Positions 1 to 8,138 of a DNA stretch of 64,000 nt are shown piece after piece. The number at the start of each line of letters is the position of its first letter. Positions within the stretch are counted from its first letter, which is position 1. This stretch comes from Bradyrhizobium sp. CER78 (GTDB lineage Bacteria; Pseudomonadota; Alphaproteobacteria; Rhizobiales; Xanthobacteraceae): contig NZ_JARVWP010000004.1 in assembly GCF_029846235.1 (NCBI RefSeq), positions 434,001 to 498,000 of the forward strand, given 5' to 3'. The notes under the pieces are model-generated. The model did no database searches. It saw only the letters and a program-made list of their open reading frames with translations, and was not told the DNA's origin. Both the position numbers and the translations under genes were made by a program.

Positions 1-2
1 TA

Positions 3-1208
3 TTCTTCGCCGGCATGGCCGCCGGCATTACATTGGTCGTTCTGGCGGCCGGATGGATCGGCTGGCCGGTCAAGTTCCCGGCCACGACGCAGGAAACTGC
101 GACCGCGAGTCCAGAGAAAGCCGAGGCCGAGCATGAGGCCCCCGGACATATCGAGCTGAGCGAAGATCAGATTCGCGAGGCCGGCATCACGCTGACGCAG
201 GCCGGCGGCGGCATGCTGAAGCGGCATTTCCTTGCGCCGGGATCGCTGATCCCCGACGCCGACCATATCGGCCGCGTCTCGGTGCGCGTGCTTGCGACCG
301 TCACGGAACTGCGCAAGCGCCTCGGCGACGTCGTCGAGAAGGGCGAAATCGTCGCAGCGATCGAGAGCCGCGAGGTCGCCGACGCCAAGAGCGAATACCT
401 CGCCGCACGACTCACCAACGATCTGCAGCAGACCCTCTACGCGCGGCAAAAGACGCTGGTCGAGACCCGCATCGTGTCAGAAAACGAATTCCTGCGCACG
501 CGGCTGACCGCGAACGACGCCCAGATCAAGCTCGACGGCGCGCGGCAGAAACTGTTCGCGCTCGGCCTGTCGGAAAGCGAGATCGCCGACCTGCCCAACC
601 AGCCCCCCGAAAGCCTGCGAACCCAGTTCCTGCGTGCGCCGATCAGCGGCCGGGTCTCCGAACGCCGTGTCGATCTCGGCGGATTGATCGGACGCGAGGG
701 CCAGGAAAGCGAGCTCTATGTCATCGTCAATCTCGACGATATCTGGGTCGAACTGGCGGTTTCACCCGAGGACATCAACGCAGTCCGCGAAGGTGTTTCG
801 GTGAAGATCCGCGCCATCGGCACCGAGGATGAAGCCAGCGCCGGCGTGATCTTCGTCAGCCCCCTGCTCGACCGCGAGACCCGCAACGCCCGGGTGATCG
901 CCACCATGCCCAACAGGGATCACCGCTGGAAGCCGGGCACCTTCGTCACCGCGGAGGTGCCGCTGTCCGGCGCGCCGTCGACCGTCATCGTGTCGAAGAA
1001 GGCGCTTCAAACCATCAAGGGAACGCCGACCGTGTTCGTGCGCGATGCCGACGGCTTCGAGGCAAGGTCCGTGCGGACCGGCCGCGAGGACGACGACGAT
1101 ATCGAGATCGTTTCGGGTCTCGCCGCCGGCGAGACCATCGCGGTGCAGAACACCTTCACGCTGAAGGCGGAGGTCGAAAAGGACGAGGCGGAGCACGGCC
1201 ATGATTGA
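3..1208 (+). CDS. HlyD/CzcB-family RND efflux periplasmic adaptor (5' partial)
   Basis: This is the membrane-fusion subunit of a tripartite heavy-metal efflux pump; it joins the inner-membrane RND pump to an outer-membrane channel. The reading frame is open to the window edge (F-F-A-G before the first ATG at 15), so the true start is probably upstream. A hydrophobic segment (ITLVVLAAGWIGW) anchors it in the inner membrane. A lipoyl/barrel-sandwich half lies around residues 90-130 (TVTELRKRLGDVVEKGEIVA), followed by a helical hairpin, a beta-barrel (FLRAPISGRVSERRVDLGG) and a C-terminal domain. The tail is acidic and His-containing (EKDEAEHGHD), as in metal-efflux adaptors. The stop overlaps the start of the pump gene by 8 bases, which implies translational coupling. 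The metal cannot be told from sequence. Confidence 0.9.
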   Translation, partial: FFAGMAAGITLVVLAAGWIGWPVKFPATTQETATASPEKAEAEHEAPGHIELSEDQIREAGITLTQAGGGMLKRHFLAPGSLIPDADHIGRVSVRVLATVTELRKRLGDVVEKGEIVAAIESREVADAKSEYLAARLTNDLQQTLYARQKTLVETRIVSENEFLRTRLTANDAQIKLDGARQKLFALGLSESEIADLPNQPPESLRTQFLRAPISGRVSERRVDLGGLIGREGQESELYVIVNLDDIWVELAVSPEDINAVREGVSVKIRAIGTEDEASAGVIFVSPLLDRETRNARVIATMPNRDHRWKPGTFVTAEVPLSGAPSTVIVSKKALQTIKGTPTVFVRDADGFEARSVRTGREDDDDIEIVSGLAAGETIAVQNTFTLKAEVEKDEAEHGHD

Positions 1209-4200
1209 GCGCATCATCGGTCTTGCGATCCAGCGGCGCTGGGTTGTCGTCACCCTGGCGGCAATCCTGATGTTCCTCGGCGGCCTCGCATTGACGAAGC
1301 TGCCGATCGACGCGGTGCCCGACATCACCAACAAGCAGGTCCAGATCAACACCGTGGCGCCGGCGCTGTCGCCGGCCGAGATCGAGAAGCAGATCACCTT
1401 CCCGATCGAAACGGCGCTTGCCGGCGCGCCGGGGCTGGAGAGCACGCGCTCGCTCTCCCGTAACGGCTTCTCGCAGATCACGGCGGTGTTCAGCGAAGCA
1501 ACCGACATCTATTTCGCCCGCCAGCAGGTCGGCGAGCGCCTGACCGAAGTCCGCGCGCGCCTGCCGCAGGGCATCGAGCCGCGGATCGGGCCGACCTCGA
1601 CCGGTCTTGGCGAAATCTACATGTGGACCGTGCATTACTCCGGCGAGACCGTGCAGAGCGACGGCGCGCCGGGCCTGCAAAGCGACGGCCGTTTCCTCAC
1701 GGCGGACGGCCAAACGTTGCAAAGCGAGGTCGAGAAGGACGCCTATCTGCGCACGGTGCAGGACTGGATCATCAAGCCGCAGATCAAGATGGTGCCCGGT
1801 GTCGCCGGCGTCGATTCAATCGGCGGCTACCTCAAGCAGTACCAGGTGCATCCCGATGCGGCGAAACTGATCGCGCTGGGTCTGACCTTTGCCGACGTTG
1901 CCAAGGCGATCGAAACCAACAATGTCAGCCGCGGTGCGCGCTATATCGAGCGCAACGGCGAAGGCTTCGTGGTCCGCTCCGGCGGCCGCCTGGAGAACAT
2001 CGAGGAGTTAGGTGCCGTCGTCGTCACCACCCGCGGCGGCGTCCCGGTCCGGATCCGCGACCTCGCGACGCTCTCGATCGGCGGCGAAACGCGCACCGGC
2101 AGCGCCAGCGAGAACGGCCGCGAGGTCGTGGTCGGCACCGCGCTGATGCTGATCGGCGCCAACAGCCGCACCGTGTCGGCCGCGGTCGACGCCAAGCTGC
2201 GGGCGATCACGCCGTCCCTGCCGGCCGGCGTCAAGGTCGAGACGGTGCTGGATCGTACCCAGCTGGTTGATGCGACCATCGGCACGGTGGCGCGGAACCT
2301 CTCCGAAGGCGCGCTGCTCGTGATCGCAGTGCTGTTCGTGCTGCTCGGCAATTTCCGGGCGGCATTGATCACGGCGCTGGTGATCCCGATAGCGATGCTG
2401 ATGACCGCGATCGGCATGTGGCAAGGCCGCATCAGCGCCAATCTGATGAGCCTCGGTGCGCTGGACTTCGGCCTGATCGTCGACGGCGCCGTCATCATCA
2501 CCGAGAACAGCCTGCGTCATCTCGCCGAGAAGCAGCACGCGCTCGGCCGCGTGCTGACGCGCGACGAACGGCTGGCGACGGTGCGGGCGTCCGCTGTCGA
2601 GATGGTACAGCCGAGCCTTTACGGCCAGGCCATCATCCTGCTGGTCTATCTGCCGCTGCTCACCTTCACCGGCGTCGAAGGCAAGATGTTCGAGCCGATG
2701 GCGCTGACCGTGATCCTCGCGCTCGCCTCAGCCTTCGTGCTGTCGCTGACGCTGGTCCCCGCGCTGATCGCGATCGGCATCACCGGTCGGGTCCAGGAAA
2801 AGGAGAACTGGCTCGTTGCCGCGTTGAAGCGCTGGTACAGCCCGCTACTCCGGCGCGCGGTTGCAACGCCCCTGCCCGTTATCGCGGCGGCGGTCGTGCT
2901 GTTCGCCGCCGCCCTGTTCGGGTTCTTCCGCCTCGGCCAGGAGTTCATCCCCTCGCTCGACGAGAAGAACATCGCCATGCATGCGCTCCGGATTCCGAGC
3001 ACGGCGCTGTCGCAGTCCCAGGCGATGCAGCTGTCGGTCGAGAAGGCGGTCAGCCACTTTCCGCAGGTGTCGTTCGTATTCTCCAAGACCGGCACCGCCG
3101 AGGTGGCAAGCGACCCGATGCCGCCGAACGCGTCCGACACCTTCATCATCCTCAAGCCCCGCGCGCGGTGGCCGGATCCATCGCTGACCAAGGAGCAGCT
3201 GATCGAGGACATCTCGAAGGCGGTCGGCCGGCTGCCCGGCAACGTCTATGAATTCACCCAGCCGATCCAGATGCGCTTCAACGAACTCCTCGCCGGCGTT
3301 CGCGGCGACATCGCGGTGAAGGTGTTCGGCGACGAGTTCGAGCCGATGCAGAAGGCCGCCAACCAGATCGCAGCCGTGCTGCGCGGCGTACGCGGCGCGA
3401 CCGACGTCAAGGTCGAGCAGGCCGGCGGGCTGCCCGTGCTCGAGATCAAGGTCGACAAGGCGGCGATCGCCCGGCGCGGCCTCAGTGTCTCCGAGGTCCA
3501 GGACGTGATCGGTGCCGCGGTCGGCGGCCAGGACGCCGGTGTCGTCTACGAGGGCGATCGCAGCTTCGACATCGTGGTGCGGTTACCGGAGAGCGTGCGC
3601 TCCGATCTCGAGGCGCTGAGCAATTTGCCGGTCGCCTTGCCGAAGGCAACGCCGAGTTCGCCGGTGCAGAGCTTGCCGCTCAACCGCGTCGCGCAATTCT
3701 CCTTCACCGAAGGGCCGAACCAGATCAGCCGCGAGAACGGCAAGCGTCGCATCGTGGTGACCGCCAATGTCCGCGGCCGCGATCTCGGCTCTGTGGTCGA
3801 GGAAGCGCAGGCCAAGGTCGTGCAATCCGTGGCGCTGCCGCCCGGCTACTGGATGACCTGGGGCGGCCAGTCCGAGAATCTCGCCGCGGCGCGCCAGCGC
3901 CTTGCCGTCGTGGTGCCGGCCTGTTTTGCGATGATCTTCCTGTTGCTGCTGGCGGCGATGGGCGCGGTGCGCGATGCGCTATTGGTGTTCAGCGCCGTGC
4001 CGCTGGCGCTGACTGGCGGCATCGCGACGCTATGGCTGCGCGGCATGCCGTTCTCGATCTCGGCCGCAGTCGGCTTCATTGCGCTGTCCGGCGTTGCGGT
4101 GCTGAACGGGCTCGTGATGCTGAGTTTCGTCAGGCAATTGCGCGAGCAAGGCGTACCGATGCGGGAAGCCATCGAGCAAGGCGCCCTCACCCGCTTCCGG

Positions 4201-4425
4201 CCCGTGGTGATGACCGCGCTGGTGGCTTCACTCGGTTTCGTACCGATGGCATTCGCCACCGGTACCGGCGCCGAGGTGCAGAAGCCGCTCGCCACCGTCG
4301 TGATCGGCGGCCTGATCAGCGCGACCCTGCTGACGCTTGCCGTGCTGCCCGCGCTCTATGCAAGGTACGGGCATGCCGGCAGCGCTGCGCGCAACGAGAC
4401 ATCAGCGATTCAGCCTGCGGAATGA
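1201..4425 (+). CDS. CusA/CzcA-family heavy-metal RND efflux pump
   Basis: This is an inner-membrane proton-driven pump of the heavy-metal RND class (HME-RND). At 1074 residues it is the usual length. It starts IERIIGLAIQRRWVVV with the first membrane helix, then has the large periplasmic loop, a TM4 block near residues 420-435 (LDFGLIVDGAVIITEN, with the acidic residues typical of metal pumps), a second periplasmic loop and a C-terminal helix bundle (SGVAVLNGLVML). The upstream adaptor overlaps its start, so the two form one operon. No outer-membrane channel gene follows; it may lie upstream of the window. CzcA-like (Co/Zn/Cd) and CusA-like (Cu/Ag) members cannot be separated with certainty. 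Confidence 0.95.
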   Translation: MIERIIGLAIQRRWVVVTLAAILMFLGGLALTKLPIDAVPDITNKQVQINTVAPALSPAEIEKQITFPIETALAGAPGLESTRSLSRNGFSQITAVFSEATDIYFARQQVGERLTEVRARLPQGIEPRIGPTSTGLGEIYMWTVHYSGETVQSDGAPGLQSDGRFLTADGQTLQSEVEKDAYLRTVQDWIIKPQIKMVPGVAGVDSIGGYLKQYQVHPDAAKLIALGLTFADVAKAIETNNVSRGARYIERNGEGFVVRSGGRLENIEELGAVVVTTRGGVPVRIRDLATLSIGGETRTGSASENGREVVVGTALMLIGANSRTVSAAVDAKLRAITPSLPAGVKVETVLDRTQLVDATIGTVARNLSEGALLVIAVLFVLLGNFRAALITALVIPIAMLMTAIGMWQGRISANLMSLGALDFGLIVDGAVIITENSLRHLAEKQHALGRVLTRDERLATVRASAVEMVQPSLYGQAIILLVYLPLLTFTGVEGKMFEPMALTVILALASAFVLSLTLVPALIAIGITGRVQEKENWLVAALKRWYSPLLRRAVATPLPVIAAAVVLFAAALFGFFRLGQEFIPSLDEKNIAMHALRIPSTALSQSQAMQLSVEKAVSHFPQVSFVFSKTGTAEVASDPMPPNASDTFIILKPRARWPDPSLTKEQLIEDISKAVGRLPGNVYEFTQPIQMRFNELLAGVRGDIAVKVFGDEFEPMQKAANQIAAVLRGVRGATDVKVEQAGGLPVLEIKVDKAAIARRGLSVSEVQDVIGAAVGGQDAGVVYEGDRSFDIVVRLPESVRSDLEALSNLPVALPKATPSSPVQSLPLNRVAQFSFTEGPNQISRENGKRRIVVTANVRGRDLGSVVEEAQAKVVQSVALPPGYWMTWGGQSENLAAARQRLAVVVPACFAMIFLLLLAAMGAVRDALLVFSAVPLALTGGIATLWLRGMPFSISAAVGFIALSGVAVLNGLVMLSFVRQLREQGVPMREAIEQGALTRFRPVVMTALVASLGFVPMAFATGTGAEVQKPLATVVIGGLISATLLTLAVLPALYARYGHAGSAARNETSAIQPAE

Positions 4426-4462
4426 CCGCGCGCTGGCCGGCAGTCCGCGCGAAAAAACGGCA

Positions 4463-4489
4463 GTTACAGCGCCGAACCAGCGCTGTAAC
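4463..4489. other. 10-bp perfect inverted repeat between the RND operon and the phosphatase gene
   Basis: GTTACAGCGC and GCGCTGTAAC form a perfect 10-bp stem around a 7-base spacer. No T-run follows, so it is not a classical intrinsic terminator. The right arm contains the first half-site of the PHO box. It could be a weak terminator, an operator dyad or both. Confidence 0.6.
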
Positions 4490-4500
4490 ATTTCTGTCAT
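4483..4500 (+). promoter_or_regulatory. PHO box (PhoB binding site) upstream of the phosphatase gene
   Basis: Two 7-base direct repeats, CTGTAAC and CTGTCAT, are separated by 4 bases (ATTT). This is the spacing and consensus known for PhoB sites (two CTGTNAT-like repeats, 11-bp period). The second repeat is an exact consensus match. The site lies 63 bases before the start of an exported phosphatase-family gene, as expected for a gene induced by phosphate starvation. Binding is inferred. Confidence 0.7.
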
Positions 4501-4563
4501 ATGGCAAAACTAAACGAAGGCAGCGGCGGGCTGCCGCAGGGCTTCATCAGGGGGAGTAACAAA

Positions 4564-6405
4564 ATGCGCCGTGCCATTACATTGTTGTCCGCGAGCATGA
4601 TCGCGCTTTCAGCCGGCGCCGCCTCCGCGCAAAATGCAAAACCCCGCAACCTGATCCTGTTCGTCCCCGACGGCTTGCGCGGCGGCATCGTGACGCCGCA
4701 GACGGCCCCCGCGATGGCCCAGATCCGCGACAAGGGCGTCCACTTCAAGAACTCGCACTCGCTGTTCCCGACCTTCACGATGGCGAACAGCTCGGCGCTG
4801 TCGACCGGCCACTATCTCGGCGACACCGGCACGTTCTCCAACACGATCTTTACCGGCTACACCTCGGTGCCCGCCGGCGACACCGTGGTGCCATTCATCG
4901 AGAACGACGCCGTGCTCGCCGACATCGACGATCACTTCAATGGCGACTACCTCAACGAGGAGACGCTGCTGAAGATGGCTCGCGGCCAGGGTTTTAGCAC
5001 CGCCGCCATCGGCAAGGTCGGCCCGACCCTGCTGTTCGATCACACCGATCGTGGCAAGAACACGATCGTGGTCGACGATTCCACCGGCGGCAAGACCGGC
5101 GTGCCGCTCTCCGACGAGATGAAGGACGCGCTGACCAAGGCCGGCCTGCCGCTCGCGACGCCGAGCCGCGGCGACAACGCCAAGGCAGGCGATGCCAAGA
5201 CGCCCGGCACCACGGTCGCCAACATCGCGCAACAGGCCTACATGGCCGATGTCGCGACCAAGGTCGTGCTGCCGATGTTCAAGGCGCGCAACAAACCGTT
5301 CGTGCTGGTGTTCTGGTCGCGCGATCCGGACGGCAGCCAGCACAACACCGGCGACAGCCTCAACACCATCACCCCCGGCATCAACGGCCCGACCTCGATG
5401 GCCGGCATCAAGAATGCCGACAACAACCTCGCCCAGCTCCGCAAGGCGCTCGACGAGCTCGGGCTGTCCGCCACCACCAACATCATGGTCTCCTCCGATC
5501 ACGGCTTCTCGACGATCTCGAAGGAGAGCAAGACCAGCTCCTCGGCCAAGATCGCCTACGACGACACGCCGAAGGATTTCCTGCCGATGGGCTTCCTGGC
5601 GATCGATCTCGCCAAGGCGCTGAACCTGCCGCTGTTCGACCCCAACGACAAGAATGCCAAGGTCGCCGACAACGCCCATCCGAAGGCCGGCAACGGCGTG
5701 CTCGGCCAGGACCCGGCCAAGCCTGACGTCGTGGTCGCGACCAATGGCGGCTCGGACCTGATCTACCTGCCGAACCGCGACAAGAAGCTCGCCGACCGCG
5801 TGATCAAGGCGCTGCTCGAGCAGGACTATGTCAGCGGCCTGTTCGTCGATGACAAGCTCGGCACCTTCCCCGGCACGCTGCCGATGTCGAATCTCAACCT
5901 GAAGGGCAAGGCAGTGACGCCGAACCCGTCGATCGTGGTCAACTTCCGCTCCTGGTCGAGCGGCTGCGAGATCCCGACCAACTGCTCGGTGCAGATCGCC
6001 GACACCGTGCTGCGTCAGGGCCAGGGCATGCATGGCAGCTTCAGCCGTGGCGACACCTACAACTTCACCGCGGCGATCGGCCCCGACTTCAAGGCGGGCT
6101 ATGTCGATCCGCTGCCGGTCAGCAATGCCGATGTCGGCATGACCGCCGCCCAGCTGCTCGGCCTGCGCACCCCGAACAATGGCGGGTTGATCGGCCGGGT
6201 GATGTCGGAAGCGCTGCCGAACGGCATCGTGCCGAAGATGGCCGAGGGCACCCTCATGTCGAAAAAGCCGTCCGCCAACGGCCTGCGCACCGTGCTGAAA
6301 TTCCAGCGCGTGCTCTCGACCCGCTATTTCGACGTCGCCGGGTTCCCGGGGCGGACGCTCGGGCTCGAGGAGACCGACGGCAAACAGAAAACGGCGGGGA
6401 AGTGA
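4564..6405 (+). CDS. Exported alkaline phosphatase / phosphodiesterase family protein
   Basis: A 613-residue secreted hydrolase of the alkaline phosphatase superfamily, nucleotide pyrophosphatase/phosphodiesterase type. I chose the ATG at 4564 over the upstream in-frame start at 4501 because it follows a GGGGG purine run and opens a clear signal peptide (MRRAITLLSASMIALSAG, cleavage near ASA-Q). The first metal Asp is in LILFVPDG. The FPTFTMANSSALSTGHYLGD block carries the likely Thr nucleophile, as in NPP enzymes. SSDHGFS supplies further metal ligands, and a late HGSFSRGDTYNF block completes the site. It probably releases phosphate from phosphoesters in the periplasm. The PHO box upstream suggests control by PhoB. 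The exact substrate is unknown. Confidence 0.88.
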   Translation: MRRAITLLSASMIALSAGAASAQNAKPRNLILFVPDGLRGGIVTPQTAPAMAQIRDKGVHFKNSHSLFPTFTMANSSALSTGHYLGDTGTFSNTIFTGYTSVPAGDTVVPFIENDAVLADIDDHFNGDYLNEETLLKMARGQGFSTAAIGKVGPTLLFDHTDRGKNTIVVDDSTGGKTGVPLSDEMKDALTKAGLPLATPSRGDNAKAGDAKTPGTTVANIAQQAYMADVATKVVLPMFKARNKPFVLVFWSRDPDGSQHNTGDSLNTITPGINGPTSMAGIKNADNNLAQLRKALDELGLSATTNIMVSSDHGFSTISKESKTSSSAKIAYDDTPKDFLPMGFLAIDLAKALNLPLFDPNDKNAKVADNAHPKAGNGVLGQDPAKPDVVVATNGGSDLIYLPNRDKKLADRVIKALLEQDYVSGLFVDDKLGTFPGTLPMSNLNLKGKAVTPNPSIVVNFRSWSSGCEIPTNCSVQIADTVLRQGQGMHGSFSRGDTYNFTAAIGPDFKAGYVDPLPVSNADVGMTAAQLLGLRTPNNGGLIGRVMSEALPNGIVPKMAEGTLMSKKPSANGLRTVLKFQRVLSTRYFDVAGFPGRTLGLEETDGKQKTAGK

Positions 6406-6414
6406 TCCCCGCCG
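6392..6414. other. GC stem-loop spanning the phosphatase stop codon
   Basis: CGGCGGGGA pairs perfectly with TCCCCGCCG across a 5-base loop that contains the TGA stop. There is no T-run, so it may stabilise the 3' end or help Rho-dependent termination rather than act as an intrinsic terminator. Confidence 0.5.
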
Positions 6415-6487
6415 CTCTCGCCTGAAGCCTTTTCGTTCGGGACGATGCACGCATCATCCCCGGTGATCACATCACCTGGGATGAAGG

Positions 6488-7069
6488 TCACATCATCCCG
6501 ATGTCGAACACGTTGGGCAGCTGGGTCGCGAGCGGCAGCGCGGCCGCGCCGACCAGCGTCGCCACCATCGCCGCGAGCGCACGGCCGGTGCGGCGCTGAC
6601 CGCGCATCCGGCCGGCGATCCACTCCAGAACCTTGGTGTCGATCTTCGTTCCCTGGGTCGGCGCCCAGCGATCGATCTCGGTGTCCGCCGACAGCGCCAC
6701 CGTGCGCGGCGGCACCGGCAGGCCGGACTCGGACGCGGCGTGGTGGGCGATCGCCTTGGCGAGCAGATCGTCGAACCGGCCGCCATCGCTGCGCTCGGCA
6801 GCCGCCTCGTTGATCGCGAGCAGCGCCTCGATCTCGGCCCGGCTGACCGGCTGATGCTCGACCGCGGCCGCCGTCAGGATGCGCGCGCACCAGGCAGCGT
6901 CATCGGCATCGAGTGACCGGGAGAAATGGATACGGCCCTTGGTGGTCGGGCCTTCGCCTGTGATGACCCCGTCGCGCACGATGGTCAGCGCATGGGCGGC
7001 GGTCTTGCGGCAGGACGGATGCAACGCACCGCTGAGAGCCTCAGCGGTCTTGGTACTTGGGGTAGACAT
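6488..7069 (-). CDS. Hypothetical protein with C-terminal membrane segment
   Basis: I do not recognise the family. The 193-residue product (from the ATG at 7069; a TTG at 7084 is an alternative) has a mostly charged soluble region with a Cys pair (HPSCRKTAAHA near the N-terminus and WCARIL further on). One hydrophobic segment lies near the C-terminus (ALAAMVATLVGAAALPLA), preceded by a basic stretch (MRGQRRTGR), which suggests a single-pass or tail-anchored protein. G/C third-position bias supports real coding. It is convergent with the phosphatase gene and has no obvious functional partner. Confidence 0.6.
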   Translation of the reverse strand: MSTPSTKTAEALSGALHPSCRKTAAHALTIVRDGVITGEGPTTKGRIHFSRSLDADDAAWCARILTAAAVEHQPVSRAEIEALLAINEAAAERSDGGRFDDLLAKAIAHHAASESGLPVPPRTVALSADTEIDRWAPTQGTKIDTKVLEWIAGRMRGQRRTGRALAAMVATLVGAAALPLATQLPNVFDIGMM

Positions 7070-7084
7070 TGTGGGAGCTTTCAA

Positions 7085-7457
7085 TTCCTATCTCAGGCCA
7101 GCTTTTCCATGCGGGCGTAAACGAGTGGTTAATGATTCGGAACTTGAGTTCCGAGATTTTTAGATGGTTGCTATTTGGTCGCTTTGGAAGCTGTCACGGT
7201 TCAGTCCTATAGCAGCCGGGGCCGGCGTGATGACGGCGATAAGCGGCTTTATCTGGGCATTTCCAAGCTTTTGTGCCGCATCTGATATTTCGTCGCACAG
7301 GATTGGATCAAAACAAGTTGCATGGAATTCCGCGCTCAAGGAGAAATGTTTCACCTTTTTTCAGAACCCGTTCACTTAAGCCTTTTCCAGTCCTATACTG
7401 GAACAGACCACCTCAAATACAAATTTTGCAGCAACTTCAAAGCGATGAGGTAAAATC
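7085..7457. other. Intergenic region without a convincing gene
   Basis: This stretch is lower in GC than the genes on either side and holds the divergent promoters of the hypothetical gene and the peroxiredoxin. A palindrome, TCGGAACT-TG-AGTTCCGA, lies at 7137-7154 and is followed by five T residues (7157-7161). The short open frames here lack the codon bias of the neighbours. No OxyR site could be assigned by eye. Confidence 0.5.
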
Positions 7458-8117
7458 ATGGCACTTCAGATTGGCGCCGTCGCCCCCGACTTCGAAGCCG
7501 AGACCACCGAAGGAAAGATCAAGTTCCACGACTGGATCGGCAGCAGCTGGGTGCTTTTATTCTCCCATCCCAAGGACTTCACCCCCGTCTGCACCACCGA
7601 GCTCGGCGCACTCGCCCGCCTGAAGCCGGAATTCGACAAACGCGGCGTCAAGCTGATGGGCCTGTCGGTCGATCCGGTCGACCGCCACGCCAAATGGTCG
7701 GAGGACATCAAGGAAACCCAGGGCGCCGCGCCGAACTATCCGATGATCGGCGATACCGACTTCAACGTGTCGAAGCTGTACGACATGCTGCCGGCCTCGA
7801 CCTCGGGCGATCCCCTCACCCGCACCGCCGCCGACAACCAGACCGTCCGCAACGTGTTCGTGATCGGACCGGACAAGAAGATCAAGCTCGTGATGGTCTA
7901 TCCGATGACCACCGGCCGGAACTTTCAGGAGATCCTGCGCTCGATCGACTCGCTGCAGATGACCGCCAAGCATCGCGTCGCCACGCCTGCCGACTGGAAG
8001 CAGGGCGAGGACGTGATCATCGCGGGCTCGGTCAGCGACGACGAGGCCAAGACGATCTACCCGCAGGGCTGGAAGGCGCCGAAGCCCTACATCCGCATCG
8101 TGCCGCAGCCGAAGTAA
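7458..8117 (+). CDS. 1-Cys peroxiredoxin (Prx6-type AhpC/TSA family)
   Basis: This cytoplasmic thiol peroxidase reduces hydrogen peroxide and organic hydroperoxides. The 219-residue length and long C-terminal extension (KTIYPQGWKAPKPYIR) fit the Prx6/1-Cys class. The active-site block HPKDFTPVCTTE places the peroxidatic Cys near residue 45, with the conserved Pro and Thr. No resolving CxxC motif is visible. The start follows GCGATGAGGTAAAATC, with an AGGT ribosome site. It stands alone, with a photolyase gene 21 bases downstream in the same direction. Peroxide defence next to DNA photorepair would make a sensible co-regulated pair, but co-transcription is inferred from spacing only. Confidence 0.93.
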   Translation: MALQIGAVAPDFEAETTEGKIKFHDWIGSSWVLLFSHPKDFTPVCTTELGALARLKPEFDKRGVKLMGLSVDPVDRHAKWSEDIKETQGAAPNYPMIGDTDFNVSKLYDMLPASTSGDPLTRTAADNQTVRNVFVIGPDKKIKLVMVYPMTTGRNFQEILRSIDSLQMTAKHRVATPADWKQGEDVIIAGSVSDDEAKTIYPQGWKAPKPYIRIVPQPK

Positions 8118-8138
8118 CGGCAGGTACGCAGCGTCCGG

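Noticed and set aside
4609-6450. 613-residue antisense frame over the phosphatase gene
   Set aside because: Low-complexity shadow; signal peptide and active-site motifs support the plus strand.
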